Below, one piece after another: positions 25,677 to 34,461 of a DNA stretch of 64,000 nucleotides. The translations under genes were made by a program, and so were the position numbers. Below the pieces are notes generated by a model that had not been told where the DNA came from, ran no database searches, and was given only the letters and a program-made list of their open reading frames with translations. This DNA is from CADCVW01 sp964251385 (GTDB lineage Bacteria > Pseudomonadota > Alphaproteobacteria > Sphingomonadales > Sphingomonadaceae), in the NCBI GenBank assembly GCA_964251385.1, contig CAXUJK010000001.1, positions 682,001 to 746,000 on the forward strand, written 5' to 3'. Position 1 is the stretch's first letter, and every line of letters starts with the position of its first letter.

Positions 25677-27719
25677 ATGTGCGGCATAGCCGGGCTCGTC
25701 GGAGCCCACGTCGACGCGGCCGGGGTCGCGCGCATGACGGACCCGATCGCGCACCGCGGCCCGGACGACGCGGGCGTGTGGGTCGATCCCAAAGGCACGG
25801 TGGGCCTCGGGTTCCGCCGCCTCGCCATCCTCGAACTTTCCCCGGCGGGGGCGCAGCCGATGGGGTCGAACGACGGCCGGTGGATGCTGACTTTCAACGG
25901 CGAGATCTACAACCACTTGGCGATCCGCCGCGAACTGGAGGCGGGCGGCGCGGTGGCGTCGTGGCGGGGACATTCGGACACGGAAACTCTGGTCGAAGGC
26001 ATCGCCGCGTGGGGATTGGCCGAAACGCTCGGCCGCTGCGTCGGCATGTTCGCGATCGCGGCCTGGGATATAGAAACGCGCGCGCTCCATCTCGCGCGCG
26101 ACCGGTTCGGCGAGAAGCCGCTCTACTACGGCTGGGTCGGCGGCGACTTCGTCTACGCGTCGGAACTGAAGGCGATCCGCACCCATCCGCGCTTCGACAA
26201 CCCGATCAGCTGCCGCGCGCTGCGCCTGCTGACCGCGCGCGCGTACATCCCCGCGCCGCTGTCGATTTTCGAGCGTATCTACAAGCTCGAACCCGGTTGC
26301 ACGCTCAGCGTGTCGCCTGACGTGGCGGACACGCCCGCCGACGTGCCGCCGCGTGTGGAGACTCGGACGCCGGGCGTCGAGGTCGAACGCTACTGGTCCT
26401 ACCGCGATGTGGTGAAGGCCGGGCTCGCCGATCCCTACGTCGACGAAGCCGATGCGATCGCGGCGCTCGATGGTGCTCTGGAAGCCGCGATCGTCGGACA
26501 GTCCGTCGCGGACGTGCCCGTCGGCGCTTTCCTGTCGGGGGGGATCGATTCGTCGGCGATCGTCGCGCTCTATCGCAAGCACGCCGCCGGCACCGTCCGG
26601 ACATTCTCGATCGGGTTCGAGGATCCCGCGTTCAACGAAGCGGGCTACGCCGCCGCGGTCGCGCGCCATTTCGGGACCGAGCACAACGAACGAATCGTCA
26701 CCGTCGCCGAAACGCGCGACGTCATCCCGATGCTGCCGGAGATGTATGACGAACCTTTCGCCGATTCGTCCCAGATCCCGACGCATCTCGTCGCCGCCTT
26801 CGCGCGCAGTCAGGTGACGGTGGCGCTGTCCGGCGACGCAGGCGACGAGCTGTTCGGCGGTTACAATCGCTATTTGGGCGCCGCGCGGCTGTGGCAGACG
26901 ATGCAAAAACTTCCCCGCCCCGTCCGCCGCGCGCTGGGCAGCGGCGGCAGCACGCTTCCCACGTCTTTATGGCAAGGCGTGGGCGCGGCGCTGCCCGGCA
27001 AACGCCAACCGCATTTCGGCACCAAGGTACGCAAAGCCTTGCGCACCATGGGTGCGGCGGACACCTTGGGCGACGTCTACGACAGCTTCCTTGACGAATG
27101 GGCGGGTGAGCCGTCGCCCGTCCTGAACGCCGACGGCCTCGGCGACCGCTTCGACATGGACGTTCCCGGCGCGCCCGACGCGGTGCGCATGATGTACTGC
27201 GACGCGACGAGCTATCTGCCCGACGATATCCTGTGCAAGGTCGACCGCGCGTGCATGTCGGTCAGCCTCGAAGGCCGCGTGCCCTTCCTCGACCACCGCG
27301 TCGCCGCCGTGGCCGCGCGCGTGCCCGTCGGCATGAAGATCCGCGACGGACAGGGCAAATGGATCCTGCGCCAAGTCCTGTACCGCGAAGCCCCGCGCGA
27401 ACTCTTCGAACGGCCGAAGACCGGGTTCGGCATCCCGATCGGCGCGTGGCTGCGCGGCCCCCTGCGCGATTGGGCGGAGACGTTGTTGGCCGAGGACCGG
27501 CTGGTGCGCGAGGGGTATTTCGACGCGCCCCGCATCCGCAAGCGCTGGCGCGATCACCTGAGCGGACGCACGCAGTCGGACCAGGCGTTGTGGGCGGTGC
27601 TCATGTTCCAGGCTTGGCTTGAGGTCGAGACCGCGAGGCCGCGGCCTGCAAGACCCCCAGCAGGCGCGGCGCCTGAGACGCAAGGGAGTAGTGCGCCTCT
27701 GCCCGCGCCCGTCCCCTGA
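25677..27719 (+). CDS. asnB: Asparagine synthetase (glutamine-hydrolysing), AsnB type
   Basis: 680 residues. ATG 25677 is fixed by Cys2 (MCGIAG), the N-terminal nucleophile of the class II glutaminase domain, and by GGAAGG upstream. HRGPDDAG and FNGEIYNH belong to that domain. The synthetase domain has the ATP loop SGGIDSS (residues 287-293) and SGDAGDELFGGYNRY. In polysaccharide loci these enzymes often amidate uronic acids rather than aspartate. The last 30 or so residues (Pro/Ala-rich after LMFQAWLEVE) are an extension beyond the conserved fold and lie wholly in a 119-nt overlap with the convergent glycosyltransferase gene. Confidence 0.9.
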   Translation: MCGIAGLVGAHVDAAGVARMTDPIAHRGPDDAGVWVDPKGTVGLGFRRLAILELSPAGAQPMGSNDGRWMLTFNGEIYNHLAIRRELEAGGAVASWRGHSDTETLVEGIAAWGLAETLGRCVGMFAIAAWDIETRALHLARDRFGEKPLYYGWVGGDFVYASELKAIRTHPRFDNPISCRALRLLTARAYIPAPLSIFERIYKLEPGCTLSVSPDVADTPADVPPRVETRTPGVEVERYWSYRDVVKAGLADPYVDEADAIAALDGALEAAIVGQSVADVPVGAFLSGGIDSSAIVALYRKHAAGTVRTFSIGFEDPAFNEAGYAAAVARHFGTEHNERIVTVAETRDVIPMLPEMYDEPFADSSQIPTHLVAAFARSQVTVALSGDAGDELFGGYNRYLGAARLWQTMQKLPRPVRRALGSGGSTLPTSLWQGVGAALPGKRQPHFGTKVRKALRTMGAADTLGDVYDSFLDEWAGEPSPVLNADGLGDRFDMDVPGAPDAVRMMYCDATSYLPDDILCKVDRACMSVSLEGRVPFLDHRVAAVAARVPVGMKIRDGQGKWILRQVLYREAPRELFERPKTGFGIPIGAWLRGPLRDWAETLLAEDRLVREGYFDAPRIRKRWRDHLSGRTQSDQALWAVLMFQAWLEVETARPRPARPPAGAAPETQGSSAPLPAPVP

Positions 27720-28689
27720 TCCCCATGTCGCGACGCAAGGCGGCATTGCGGATCAACCGGATCAGCGCGTCCTCCCACTGATCCGGCGTGTCGGCGAGCA
27801 GACCGACCTCCGACGTCACGATGTCGCTATTTACCCCGACCGGCGAACCGATCACTGGCAGCCCGCATGCCATGTACTGGATCAGCTTGTACCCGCATTT
27901 GCCGCGCTGCCACGGCTCGTCCTCGACGGGCATGATGCCCACGTCCATCGATTGCAGATCGGCAACCTCGGTCGCCTCGGACCAGGCGCGCGCGTCCACC
28001 CCCGGCAGGTTTTCCGCGCGCGGCCCCGCCCCCACGACGCGCATGATCGCGCCTTCGCGTGCCAGCACCGGAAGCAGGCGCGGGAGCAGCGGCTCGACGA
28101 TGGCCCAGGTCGACGGCGATCCGATCCAGCCCACGACGACGGGCCCGTCGGGACGGGGGTACTCGCGCGGCCGAAAGACACTGGTGTCCACAACAGTCGG
28201 GATGATCGGCGTGCGCGCGCAGTAGCGGCTTGCATAAGCCTCGATGTACGCATTGCCGCAGATCACCGTGTCGGCACGCGACAACAACGGCGCGAGCTTG
28301 GTGCCGAGCGCCGCACGCACGGCGGACCTGCGGTGCGCGTCGTACATGTGGAAGATGGCGTCGTCGTAATCGACCACGATCGGCTTGCCGGACAGGCGGG
28401 CGAGGCGCTCGAAAAGCCCCGGCAGATAGGGGAACAGCTCATACTGCACCCACAGCACGTCGAAGTCGCGGCGGGTCAGCAGGCCTAAGAGACGTCGGGC
28501 GTAGGCCGCGAGCGTGGGCACGAGCGCCGCGCCCGTGCCCGCCGCGACACGGCGCATGTGGTCGTTGCCGAGCAGGGGCAGGTATTCGAGTTCGAGGCCA
28601 TGCTCGCCCAGATACGGCGCGAACTGCATCAGCCGCTGCCGTGCGGACGCCGCCTGCGATCCGTACTTCATGAAGGCCAAGACCTTCAT
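27601..28689 (-). CDS. Glycosyltransferase, GT-B fold (GT4-like)
   Basis: 362 residues from ATG. The acceptor domain begins KVLAFMKYGSQAASARQRLMQF; the donor domain shows VVVGWIGSPSTW and KCGYKLIQYMACGLPVIGSPVGVN with the catalytic Glu/Lys region. It lies 17 nt downstream of a small membrane-protein gene at the end of the trp operon and may therefore be read from it. Its 3' end overlaps asnB by 119 nt on the opposite strand. Confidence 0.85.
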   Translation of the reverse strand: MKVLAFMKYGSQAASARQRLMQFAPYLGEHGLELEYLPLLGNDHMRRVAAGTGAALVPTLAAYARRLLGLLTRRDFDVLWVQYELFPYLPGLFERLARLSGKPIVVDYDDAIFHMYDAHRRSAVRAALGTKLAPLLSRADTVICGNAYIEAYASRYCARTPIIPTVVDTSVFRPREYPRPDGPVVVGWIGSPSTWAIVEPLLPRLLPVLAREGAIMRVVGAGPRAENLPGVDARAWSEATEVADLQSMDVGIMPVEDEPWQRGKCGYKLIQYMACGLPVIGSPVGVNSDIVTSEVGLLADTPDQWEDALIRLIRNAALRRDMGIRGRARAEAHYSLASQAPRLLGVLQAAASRSRPQAKPGT

Positions 28690-28705
28690 CGGACTGACAC
28701 GCGCA

Positions 28706-29035
28706 TCATGTCCGGCCGAACAGAGTCGGCCGGCGGCGCGAGGCGATCAGCAGGACCGTCGGCAGGACCATCGTATTCACGAGGTCGTGCGCGGACTTGG
28801 CGATCTGCAGGCCCAGGCTGTGCCACCATTCCGCCTCGACATCGGCGATTTCGACCATGCATCCGACCAGCAGGACGACAAGCCACGGAAGCCAATCGCC
28901 GAGCCTGCGCCGGGTGAGCAGCGCGGTCGCGACCTGTATGCCCAAGCCCGCATAGATATGCAGCGCGTCGCGATCGAGATCGGCGAACCCGACGAAGTCG
29001 CCTTTCCACGCGGTCCATTGCGCCAGATCGATCAG
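28706..29035 (-). CDS. Small membrane protein at the end of the trp operon, CTG start
   Basis: 109-residue protein I do not recognise. It has three to four hydrophobic stretches (IYAGLGIQVATALL, WLPWLVVLLVGCMVEI, and TMVLPTVLLIA near the C-terminus) and several Trp/His residues between them (WWHSLG), a layout reminiscent of VanZ-like small membrane proteins. No ATG, GTG or TTG is available at a sensible place. CTG 29035 overlaps the trpA stop (CTGA) and has AAGG 7 nt upstream, a good binding site, so I take it as the start. Codon use continues the coding pattern of neighbours. Confidence 0.6.
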   Translation of the reverse strand: MIDLAQWTAWKGDFVGFADLDRDALHIYAGLGIQVATALLTRRRLGDWLPWLVVLLVGCMVEIADVEAEWWHSLGLQIAKSAHDLVNTMVLPTVLLIASRRRPTLFGRT

Positions 29036-29820
29036 GTCGCCGCCTTCATCGACGCGACGAACGCGCGCACCGCGTTCGCCGCGCCAGCTCCGTGCTCGGC
29101 GATCAGGGACACGATCGCGGACCCGGAAATGACGCCGGCCGCGCCCGCAGCGAGCGCGGCGCGGACGTGGTCGGGAGTGGAGACGCCGAAACCCAGGATC
29201 GGCGGCGCGGCCCCGAGCTTGGCCAGCGTCGCGAACAACGCACCATGATCGAGGTTCATCGCGGTGCCCGTCCCCGTCACTCCGCCGCGCGCAAGCGCGT
29301 AGGTGTAGCCGCGACCGAGCTTGGCGACCTGCTCCAGCACTTCGTCCGGCGTGTTGGTCGCCGCGATCATGACGGGCGCTATCCCGTGCGCGGCCGCGAC
29401 TTCGACATACGGGCCGGACTCGCGCGCGGGAACGTCGGCGACCAGGACGCTGTCGACTTCGGCGGCCGCGCAGGCGCAGTAGAAAACGTCGCGGCCGCGG
29501 TTGGTCACGAGATTGGCGTAGGTCAGGATGCCGACGGGCATGTCGGAGTGACGCTTGCGAAACGCTGTCAACAGATCGAAGCAAACCTTTGAGGTCGCGC
29601 CGTTTTCGAGTGCGCGCACGGCCGCGGCCTGGATCACGGGACCGTCCGCGATCGGATCGCTGAACGGAACGCCGACCTCGACCATGTCCGCCCCGCCCTC
29701 CACCAGCGCGTCGAGGATGTCTGCGCTCGACGCCGGGTCCGGATCGCCGAGCATGACGAAAGCCCCGAACGCGCCGCGCCCGTTCAGGCGATCGAACATG
29801 GCGGCATAGCGGTCGCTCAC
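29032..29820 (-). CDS. trpA: Tryptophan synthase alpha chain
   Basis: 262 residues from the GTG overlapping the trpB stop (GTGA). Cleaves indole-3-glycerol phosphate to indole, which is channelled to TrpB. Family motifs are FVMLGDPDPASS, VEVGVPFSDPIADGPVIQ (catalytic Glu and Asp region) and GFGVSTPDHV..GVISGSAIV at the phosphate site. It is the last biosynthetic gene in the order trpD-CF-B-A. Confidence 0.96.
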   Translation of the reverse strand: MSDRYAAMFDRLNGRGAFGAFVMLGDPDPASSADILDALVEGGADMVEVGVPFSDPIADGPVIQAAAVRALENGATSKVCFDLLTAFRKRHSDMPVGILTYANLVTNRGRDVFYCACAAAEVDSVLVADVPARESGPYVEVAAAHGIAPVMIAATNTPDEVLEQVAKLGRGYTYALARGGVTGTGTAMNLDHGALFATLAKLGAAPPILGFGVSTPDHVRAALAAGAAGVISGSAIVSLIAEHGAGAANAVRAFVASMKAAT

Positions 29821-31001
29821 GCGGAGACGCCGAGGCCGAACAGGCCCTGCGCCTGCCCCATGTCCTTGTCGCCGCGGCCGGACAGGTTGACGATGTAGAC
29901 GCGGTCGGCGTCTCCGGCTTCTTCGGCGAGCCTGATCGCGTGAGCGAGCGCGTGGGCGCTCTCGAACGCGCCGATGATGCCTTCGGAGCGGGCGAGCGCG
30001 GAGAAGGCGTCGAGCGCGTCCCCGTCCGTCACGCCGACATAGTGCGCGCGGCCGCTGTCCTTGAGGTGCGCGTGTTCGGGACCCACGGCGGGATAGTCCA
30101 TCCCCGCCGACACGGACCAGCTGTCCGAGATCTGCCCCTCCTCGTCCTGCAGCACGTAGGTTTCCGCGCCGTGCAGGATACCGCGCCGTCCGCGCAGCAG
30201 CGTCGCCGAATGTTCGGCGCCATCGAGCCCCTTGCCCGCGGCTTCGACGCCGATGAGCTGCACGCCTTCGTCGGGTACGAACGCGGCGAACGCGCCGATG
30301 GCGTTGGACCCGCCGCCGACGCACGCGATGACCGCGTCGGGCAGTCGGCCCTCGTCGGCCAGGACCTGCTCGCGCGCTTCCTCGCCGATCACGCGCTGAT
30401 ACTCGCGCACCATGAGCGGGAACGGGTGCGGGCCGGCGACGGTGCCGAGCAGGTAATGCGTGTCGCCGAAGGACGCGGTCCAGTCGCGCAAAGCCTCGTT
30501 GACCGCATCTTTCAAGGTTTGCCCGCCGCTCGTGACGGGAACGACCTCCGCGCCCATCAGCCGCATGCGGAAAACGTTGAGACTCTGCCGCTCGACGTCG
30601 TGCGCGCCCATGTAGATGCGCGTCGGCAACTTGAAGAGTGCGCCGGCGAGCGCGGTCGCGACGCCGTGCTGGCCCGCGCCCGTTTCCGCGATCAGCTTTG
30701 TCTTGCCCATCCGTTTGGCGAGCAGGGCCTGGGCGAGCACCTGGTTGGTCTTGTGCGCGCCGCCGTGAAGCAAATCCTCTCGCTTCAGATAGATGCGCGC
30801 GTTCCTTGAGCCCAAATTGCGGCACAGCGTCAGCGGCGTCGGGCGACCGGCGTAGCGGGTGAGCAGCGTGTGGAGTTCGGACTTGAAGCCCGCATCCTCC
30901 TGCGCGTCGAGAAACGCGGCCTCCAGCTGTTCGAGCGCGGGCATGAGGATTTCGGGGACGTAGCAGCCGCCGTAGTCGCCGAACCGGCCACTCAGGCGCA
31001 T
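29817..31001 (-). CDS. trpB: Tryptophan synthase beta chain
   Basis: 394 residues. PLP enzyme joining indole and serine. The PLP lysine is in GGAHKTNQ, and the phosphate-binding GGGSNAIG is present. The N-terminus MRLSGRFGDYGGCYVPE is diagnostic. A 130-nt gap separates it from trpCF. I see no terminator in the gap, so transcription probably continues from trpD. Confidence 0.97.
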   Translation of the reverse strand: MRLSGRFGDYGGCYVPEILMPALEQLEAAFLDAQEDAGFKSELHTLLTRYAGRPTPLTLCRNLGSRNARIYLKREDLLHGGAHKTNQVLAQALLAKRMGKTKLIAETGAGQHGVATALAGALFKLPTRIYMGAHDVERQSLNVFRMRLMGAEVVPVTSGGQTLKDAVNEALRDWTASFGDTHYLLGTVAGPHPFPLMVREYQRVIGEEAREQVLADEGRLPDAVIACVGGGSNAIGAFAAFVPDEGVQLIGVEAAGKGLDGAEHSATLLRGRRGILHGAETYVLQDEEGQISDSWSVSAGMDYPAVGPEHAHLKDSGRAHYVGVTDGDALDAFSALARSEGIIGAFESAHALAHAIRLAEEAGDADRVYIVNLSGRGDKDMGQAQGLFGLGVSA

Positions 31002-31131
31002 GTGCCGACCCCCAACATGTGGTGGCTCGACTTGCGGAAGTTGAAGAAGTTTACGACACGTCGGGGGCCGCCTCCCCCCTGCCCGACCACATCTTGTATG
31101 TCGGTGTCGCGACGGTGCGATGCGGCGGGGG

Positions 31132-32565
31132 TCACGCGGTGGTCTCCTGTGCGGTCCGCATAGCGCGTTCGGCTTCCTGTAGGAAAGCCTGCCGGTCGCG
31201 GACGCGCAGCGCGTCGAGGAAGGCGGCGAGCTTGCGCAAATCCTTGCGGCCGGGTTCGGCCTCGACGCCCGAACACACGTCCAGTGCCCACGTCCCGACC
31301 CGCGAGGCTGCGGCGGCGTTGGCCGGGGTGAGACCCCCCGCGAGGATGCCCGTCGAAAGGTCGGCGCGGCCGGACAAGGCGGACCAGTCGAACGTTCGAC
31401 CGGTGCCGCCGGAGCCCGAATCAAACAGTGTGCGGGATGCACCCGATCGCGCGTCCGTTCCGTCGGACACGGCGGCCCAGATCTCGCAGGCGTCGGGAAG
31501 ATCGTCGCGCAAGCCTTTGATGTAGGACGTGTCCTCCGATCCGTGTAGCTGGACCGCGGCCGCGTTCGCTCGATGTGCGAAGTTCGCCACCTCATCCGCC
31601 GGAGCATCGCGAAAGACACCGACGACCGGCAGATCGGCACCGCCGGCCAGGCGCCCAGCAACTTCCACGTCAAGCGCGCGCGGCGTTCCGGGAACCATGA
31701 TGAGGCCGGCGAAGGATGCACCCGCATCGCGTGCGGCAGCGATGTCGTCCGCGTTCGTCAGTCCGCAGACTTTGACCCGGCCGAAGGCGAGCGCGCGCGC
31801 GGCCGCGGACGGGTCGGGCGACTTCATCAGCGACGAGCCGACGAGGAACGCGTCGACGCGGCGGCCCAGCCGTTCGACGTCGGCACGGGTCGCGATTCCG
31901 GACTCCGAGATGAGGATACGGTCGGCGGGGACGAGATGCGCGAGCTTTTCCGTGGTCGCAAGATCGACGTGCAAGCTCTTCAAATCGCGATTGTTTATAC
32001 CCACGATGCGTGCGCCTAATTCGACCGCGCGGCGGACTTCCTCTTCGTCGTGTGCTTCGACCAGGGCCTCCATGTCCAGCCGTTCGGCGGTCGCGAGGCA
32101 CGCGCGCGCGCCCACGTCGTCGAGCACGGACAGCATGACGAGCACCGCGTCCGCGCCGTGCAGCCGTGCCTCCGCGATCTGGCGCGGGTCGACGACGAAA
32201 TCCTTGGCCAGGACGGGACCGTCGAAGGCGAGCCGCACGGCGGCCAGATCGGCGAGCGAGCCGCCGAAATACGGGGTGTCGGTGAGCACGCTGACAGCAT
32301 CCGCCGCGCCCCGGTAGCCGCGCGCCACCGTTCCCGGGTCGATGTCGGCGAGCTTGCCTTCCGACGGCGAGGCGCGCTTGACCTCCATAACGAACCGCGC
32401 GCCGGGTTTCGACAACGCGGCGGACAGGCTGCGCGTGGAGCGAGGCGCGTGCGCGCCCAGCTCGCCGAGCGTCGCGGTGCCGAGGCGCGCGCGGACGTCG
32501 ATGCGCTTGCGGGCGACGATCTCGCCCAAAACTCCGTCTATCTGCACGCCGCCGGGATCAGGCAC
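31132..32565 (-). CDS. trpCF: Bifunctional indole-3-glycerol-phosphate synthase / phosphoribosylanthranilate isomerase
   Basis: 477 residues carrying two TIM barrels in one chain. Residues 1 to about 260 are TrpC (VMEVKRASPSEG with the catalytic Lys, VLAKDFVVDPRQI, NNRDLKS, SESGI). Residues from about 263 are TrpF (VKVCGLTN with the catalytic Cys, VPGTPRALD, VQLHGSE, AGGLTPANA, LDVCSGVE). This is the E. coli TrpCF arrangement. The GTG start overlaps the trpD stop by 8 nt. The fusion leaves no linker longer than a few residues. Confidence 0.95.
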   Translation of the reverse strand: MPDPGGVQIDGVLGEIVARKRIDVRARLGTATLGELGAHAPRSTRSLSAALSKPGARFVMEVKRASPSEGKLADIDPGTVARGYRGAADAVSVLTDTPYFGGSLADLAAVRLAFDGPVLAKDFVVDPRQIAEARLHGADAVLVMLSVLDDVGARACLATAERLDMEALVEAHDEEEVRRAVELGARIVGINNRDLKSLHVDLATTEKLAHLVPADRILISESGIATRADVERLGRRVDAFLVGSSLMKSPDPSAAARALAFGRVKVCGLTNADDIAAARDAGASFAGLIMVPGTPRALDVEVAGRLAGGADLPVVGVFRDAPADEVANFAHRANAAAVQLHGSEDTSYIKGLRDDLPDACEIWAAVSDGTDARSGASRTLFDSGSGGTGRTFDWSALSGRADLSTGILAGGLTPANAAAASRVGTWALDVCSGVEAEPGRKDLRKLAAFLDALRVRDRQAFLQEAERAMRTAQETTA

Positions 32566-33595
32566 GCGTCGCCTCTGCGAACGCGGTCAGGCGATCGTAC
32601 GGCGCACCTGACGCGATCCGGTCCCTGGCGATCTCCACGCCTTCCGCAAGGTCGGCGGCGAGGCCCGCCGTCATCAGCAACGCGCCCGCGTTGATCGCTA
32701 CGGCATCGGTATGCGCGTCCGGACCCCTGCCCCGCAGCACCGCGGCGAGGCCCGCCGCGTTCGCCTCCGCATCGCCGCCCGCGACCGTGTCGATCGCGCG
32801 GCGTTCGAGCCCGGCGTCCTCCGGCCGCAGCACGACGCGTTCGAACGTTCCGCCGGACAGTCGGATCGCCTGCGTCTCGGCGTGGAGCGCGACTTCGTCC
32901 AGTCCGCCGCCGTGCACCACGAGCGCGTCCGTCACCCCAAGCGCGGCGATCGTGCGCGCGACGGGGTCGAGCGTCGCGGGGTCGTAGACGCCCAACAACT
33001 GCACCGCGGGCGCGGCCGGGTTCACGCACGGGCCGAGCAGGTTCATGATCGTGCGCACGCCAAGCGCACGGCGCGCCGGGCCGGCATGGCGCAGGCCGGG
33101 ATGGTAGGCGGGCGCGTAGAGGAAGCATACGCCCGTCTGGTCGAGCGCTCGGCGCGAGACTTGCGGCGACACGTCGATCTGTACGCCGAGCCGTTCGAGC
33201 ACGTCGGCCGAGCCGCAGCGCGAGGTGACGGAGCGGTTGCCGTGCTTGGCCACGGGCAGCCCGGCGGCCGCGGCGACGAACGCGGCGGCGGTCGAAATGT
33301 TGATCGAGCCCGATCCGTCGCCACCGGTGCCGCAGCTGTCGGCGAACAGATAGTCGGGGCGCGGGAACGGAGTCGCGGCCGCGCGCAACGCTTTCGCGGC
33401 GCCCGTCATTTCAGCCGCGGTTTCCGCGCGCACAGGAAGCGCGATCAACATGGCGGTGATTCGTTCGTCGTCCAGTTCGCCCGCGACGAGCGCGGCGAAC
33501 AACGTTTGCGACTGAACCGCCGTCATCGGCGTGCCCGCTATGAGGTCGGCGAGGACAGTCTTAAAGTCTTCGCGGATCAAGGTGTCGGTGGTCAT
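32558..33595 (-). CDS. trpD: Anthranilate phosphoribosyltransferase
   Basis: 345 residues from ATG 33595. Transfers phosphoribosyl from PRPP to anthranilate. Motifs are DSCGTGGDGSGSINIS (PRPP/pyrophosphate loop), KHGNRSVTSRCGSADVLE and RTIMNLLGPCVNPA. It is the first gene of the trpD-CF-B-A operon. A hairpin-plus-T-run terminator lies 19 nt upstream of the ATG, so its expression may depend on read-through or attenuation. trpE and trpG are not in the window. Confidence 0.96.
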   Translation of the reverse strand: MTTDTLIREDFKTVLADLIAGTPMTAVQSQTLFAALVAGELDDERITAMLIALPVRAETAAEMTGAAKALRAAATPFPRPDYLFADSCGTGGDGSGSINISTAAAFVAAAAGLPVAKHGNRSVTSRCGSADVLERLGVQIDVSPQVSRRALDQTGVCFLYAPAYHPGLRHAGPARRALGVRTIMNLLGPCVNPAAPAVQLLGVYDPATLDPVARTIAALGVTDALVVHGGGLDEVALHAETQAIRLSGGTFERVVLRPEDAGLERRAIDTVAGGDAEANAAGLAAVLRGRGPDAHTDAVAINAGALLMTAGLAADLAEGVEIARDRIASGAPYDRLTAFAEATRA

Positions 33596-33613
33596 GGAAG
33601 AAAGTCCTGACGC

Positions 33614-33638
33614 AAAAAAGCCCGCCTTTTGGCGGGCT
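33614..33638 (-). terminator. Intrinsic terminator between S24 repressor gene and trpD
   Basis: Nine-base-pair GC-rich stem (AAGCCCGCC / GGCGGGCTT) with a four-base loop, followed on the minus strand by a run of six T. It reads in the direction of both the upstream repressor gene and trpD. It may simply end the repressor transcript or act as an attenuator for the trp operon. Confidence 0.85.
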
Positions 33639-33669
33639 TGCATTCGGTTGCCGCGATGTTTCTAAAAGA

Positions 33670-33744
33670 TCATCGCCACCGACGCGCGCACGCCACCCGT
33701 TCGCCGCGCCAGCGATACGTCCCGGAAGGTTCGACATGTGCCAT
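33670..33744 (-). other. Possible trp leader peptide (24 codons, two Trp)
   Basis: A short open frame, ATG to TGA, lies between the repressor gene and the terminator upstream of trpD. It would encode 24 residues with Trp at positions 12 and 23, the second just before the end. Its stop is 31 nt from the terminator stem. The ribosome binding site is weak (AGG about 8 nt upstream) and the Trp codons are not adjacent as in classical leaders, so this may be chance. Confidence 0.25.
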
Positions 33745-33787
33745 GTGCCGAGCCTGATGCGACGTTATGCGCGTGTGCGTCAAGGCC

Positions 33788-34438
33788 TCACGCGACCTTG
33801 CCGCCGGCCCACACGACGCGGCCGACGATGTCGATCGTCGCCGGGTCGCAGTCGGTCCAGGTCGGGTGCGCGGGGTTGTCGCTGGCCACGGTTAGGCGAC
33901 GTGTTCCGGGATGAACGGACAGGCGCTTGACGAGCAGCGCGTCGTCGCGGCGCAGGACGTAGATGCCGTCGCGAACCGTCTTCGCATCGCCACGGTCGAC
34001 CAGGATGTCGTCGCCATCCGCCAGCGTCGGCTCCATCGAGTCGCCATCGACACGGATGATCGACAAGTCGTCGCCCGGCCCTACGCCGAGCCGCCGGAGC
34101 CAGGCGGGATCGAAGCCGATATGCGCGACCGGGCGCTCGTCGTCGTGCAGCGCGCCGGGTCCGGCGGAAGCGCCCAGGGCGAAACGAGGAATCGCGCGCA
34201 GGCCAGTACCCTTGGCGACTGCAGGGGTGCGCGGGCCGCCGAGATCGGCGTCGGGAATACCGAAATATTCGGACAAACGACGGCGGTCGGCCTCGTCGAG
34301 TTTTCGCGGAACGCCGCGCTTTACGAACTGCTGGACGTACGCTGAGTTGCGGCCGATCAGGCGCGACAGATTGGCATAGTCGTCGCGACGTTCGCGGATC
34401 AGGCGCTCGAGCACGCTGCGTTGGTCTACGTCGGACAT
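33788..34438 (-). CDS. S24-family (LexA/CI-like) repressor
   Basis: 216 residues. An N-terminal helix-turn-helix-like region (residues 8-60, LSRLIGRNSAYVQQFVKRG) is followed by an S24 peptidase domain with the Ser-Lys dyad Ser134 (VDGDSMEPTL) and Lys171 (ALLVKRL). Ala-Gly at residues 92-93 (GASAGPG) is a possible self-cleavage site as in CI repressors. A perfect 12-bp palindrome lies just upstream of its start, so it probably represses itself and perhaps the divergent GNAT/SMP-30/argH run. No phage genes are nearby; it looks like a chromosomal regulator. Confidence 0.85.
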   Translation of the reverse strand: MSDVDQRSVLERLIRERRDDYANLSRLIGRNSAYVQQFVKRGVPRKLDEADRRRLSEYFGIPDADLGGPRTPAVAKGTGLRAIPRFALGASAGPGALHDDERPVAHIGFDPAWLRRLGVGPGDDLSIIRVDGDSMEPTLADGDDILVDRGDAKTVRDGIYVLRRDDALLVKRLSVHPGTRRLTVASDNPAHPTWTDCDPATIDIVGRVVWAGGKVA

Positions 34439-34461
34439 GCGGAAAGCTTTAACGCAGGAAT

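Noticed and set aside
33788..34438. Prophage remnant around the S24 repressor
   Set aside because: Neighbours are trp, GNAT, SMP-30 and arg genes; no integrase, att site or structural phage gene is present.
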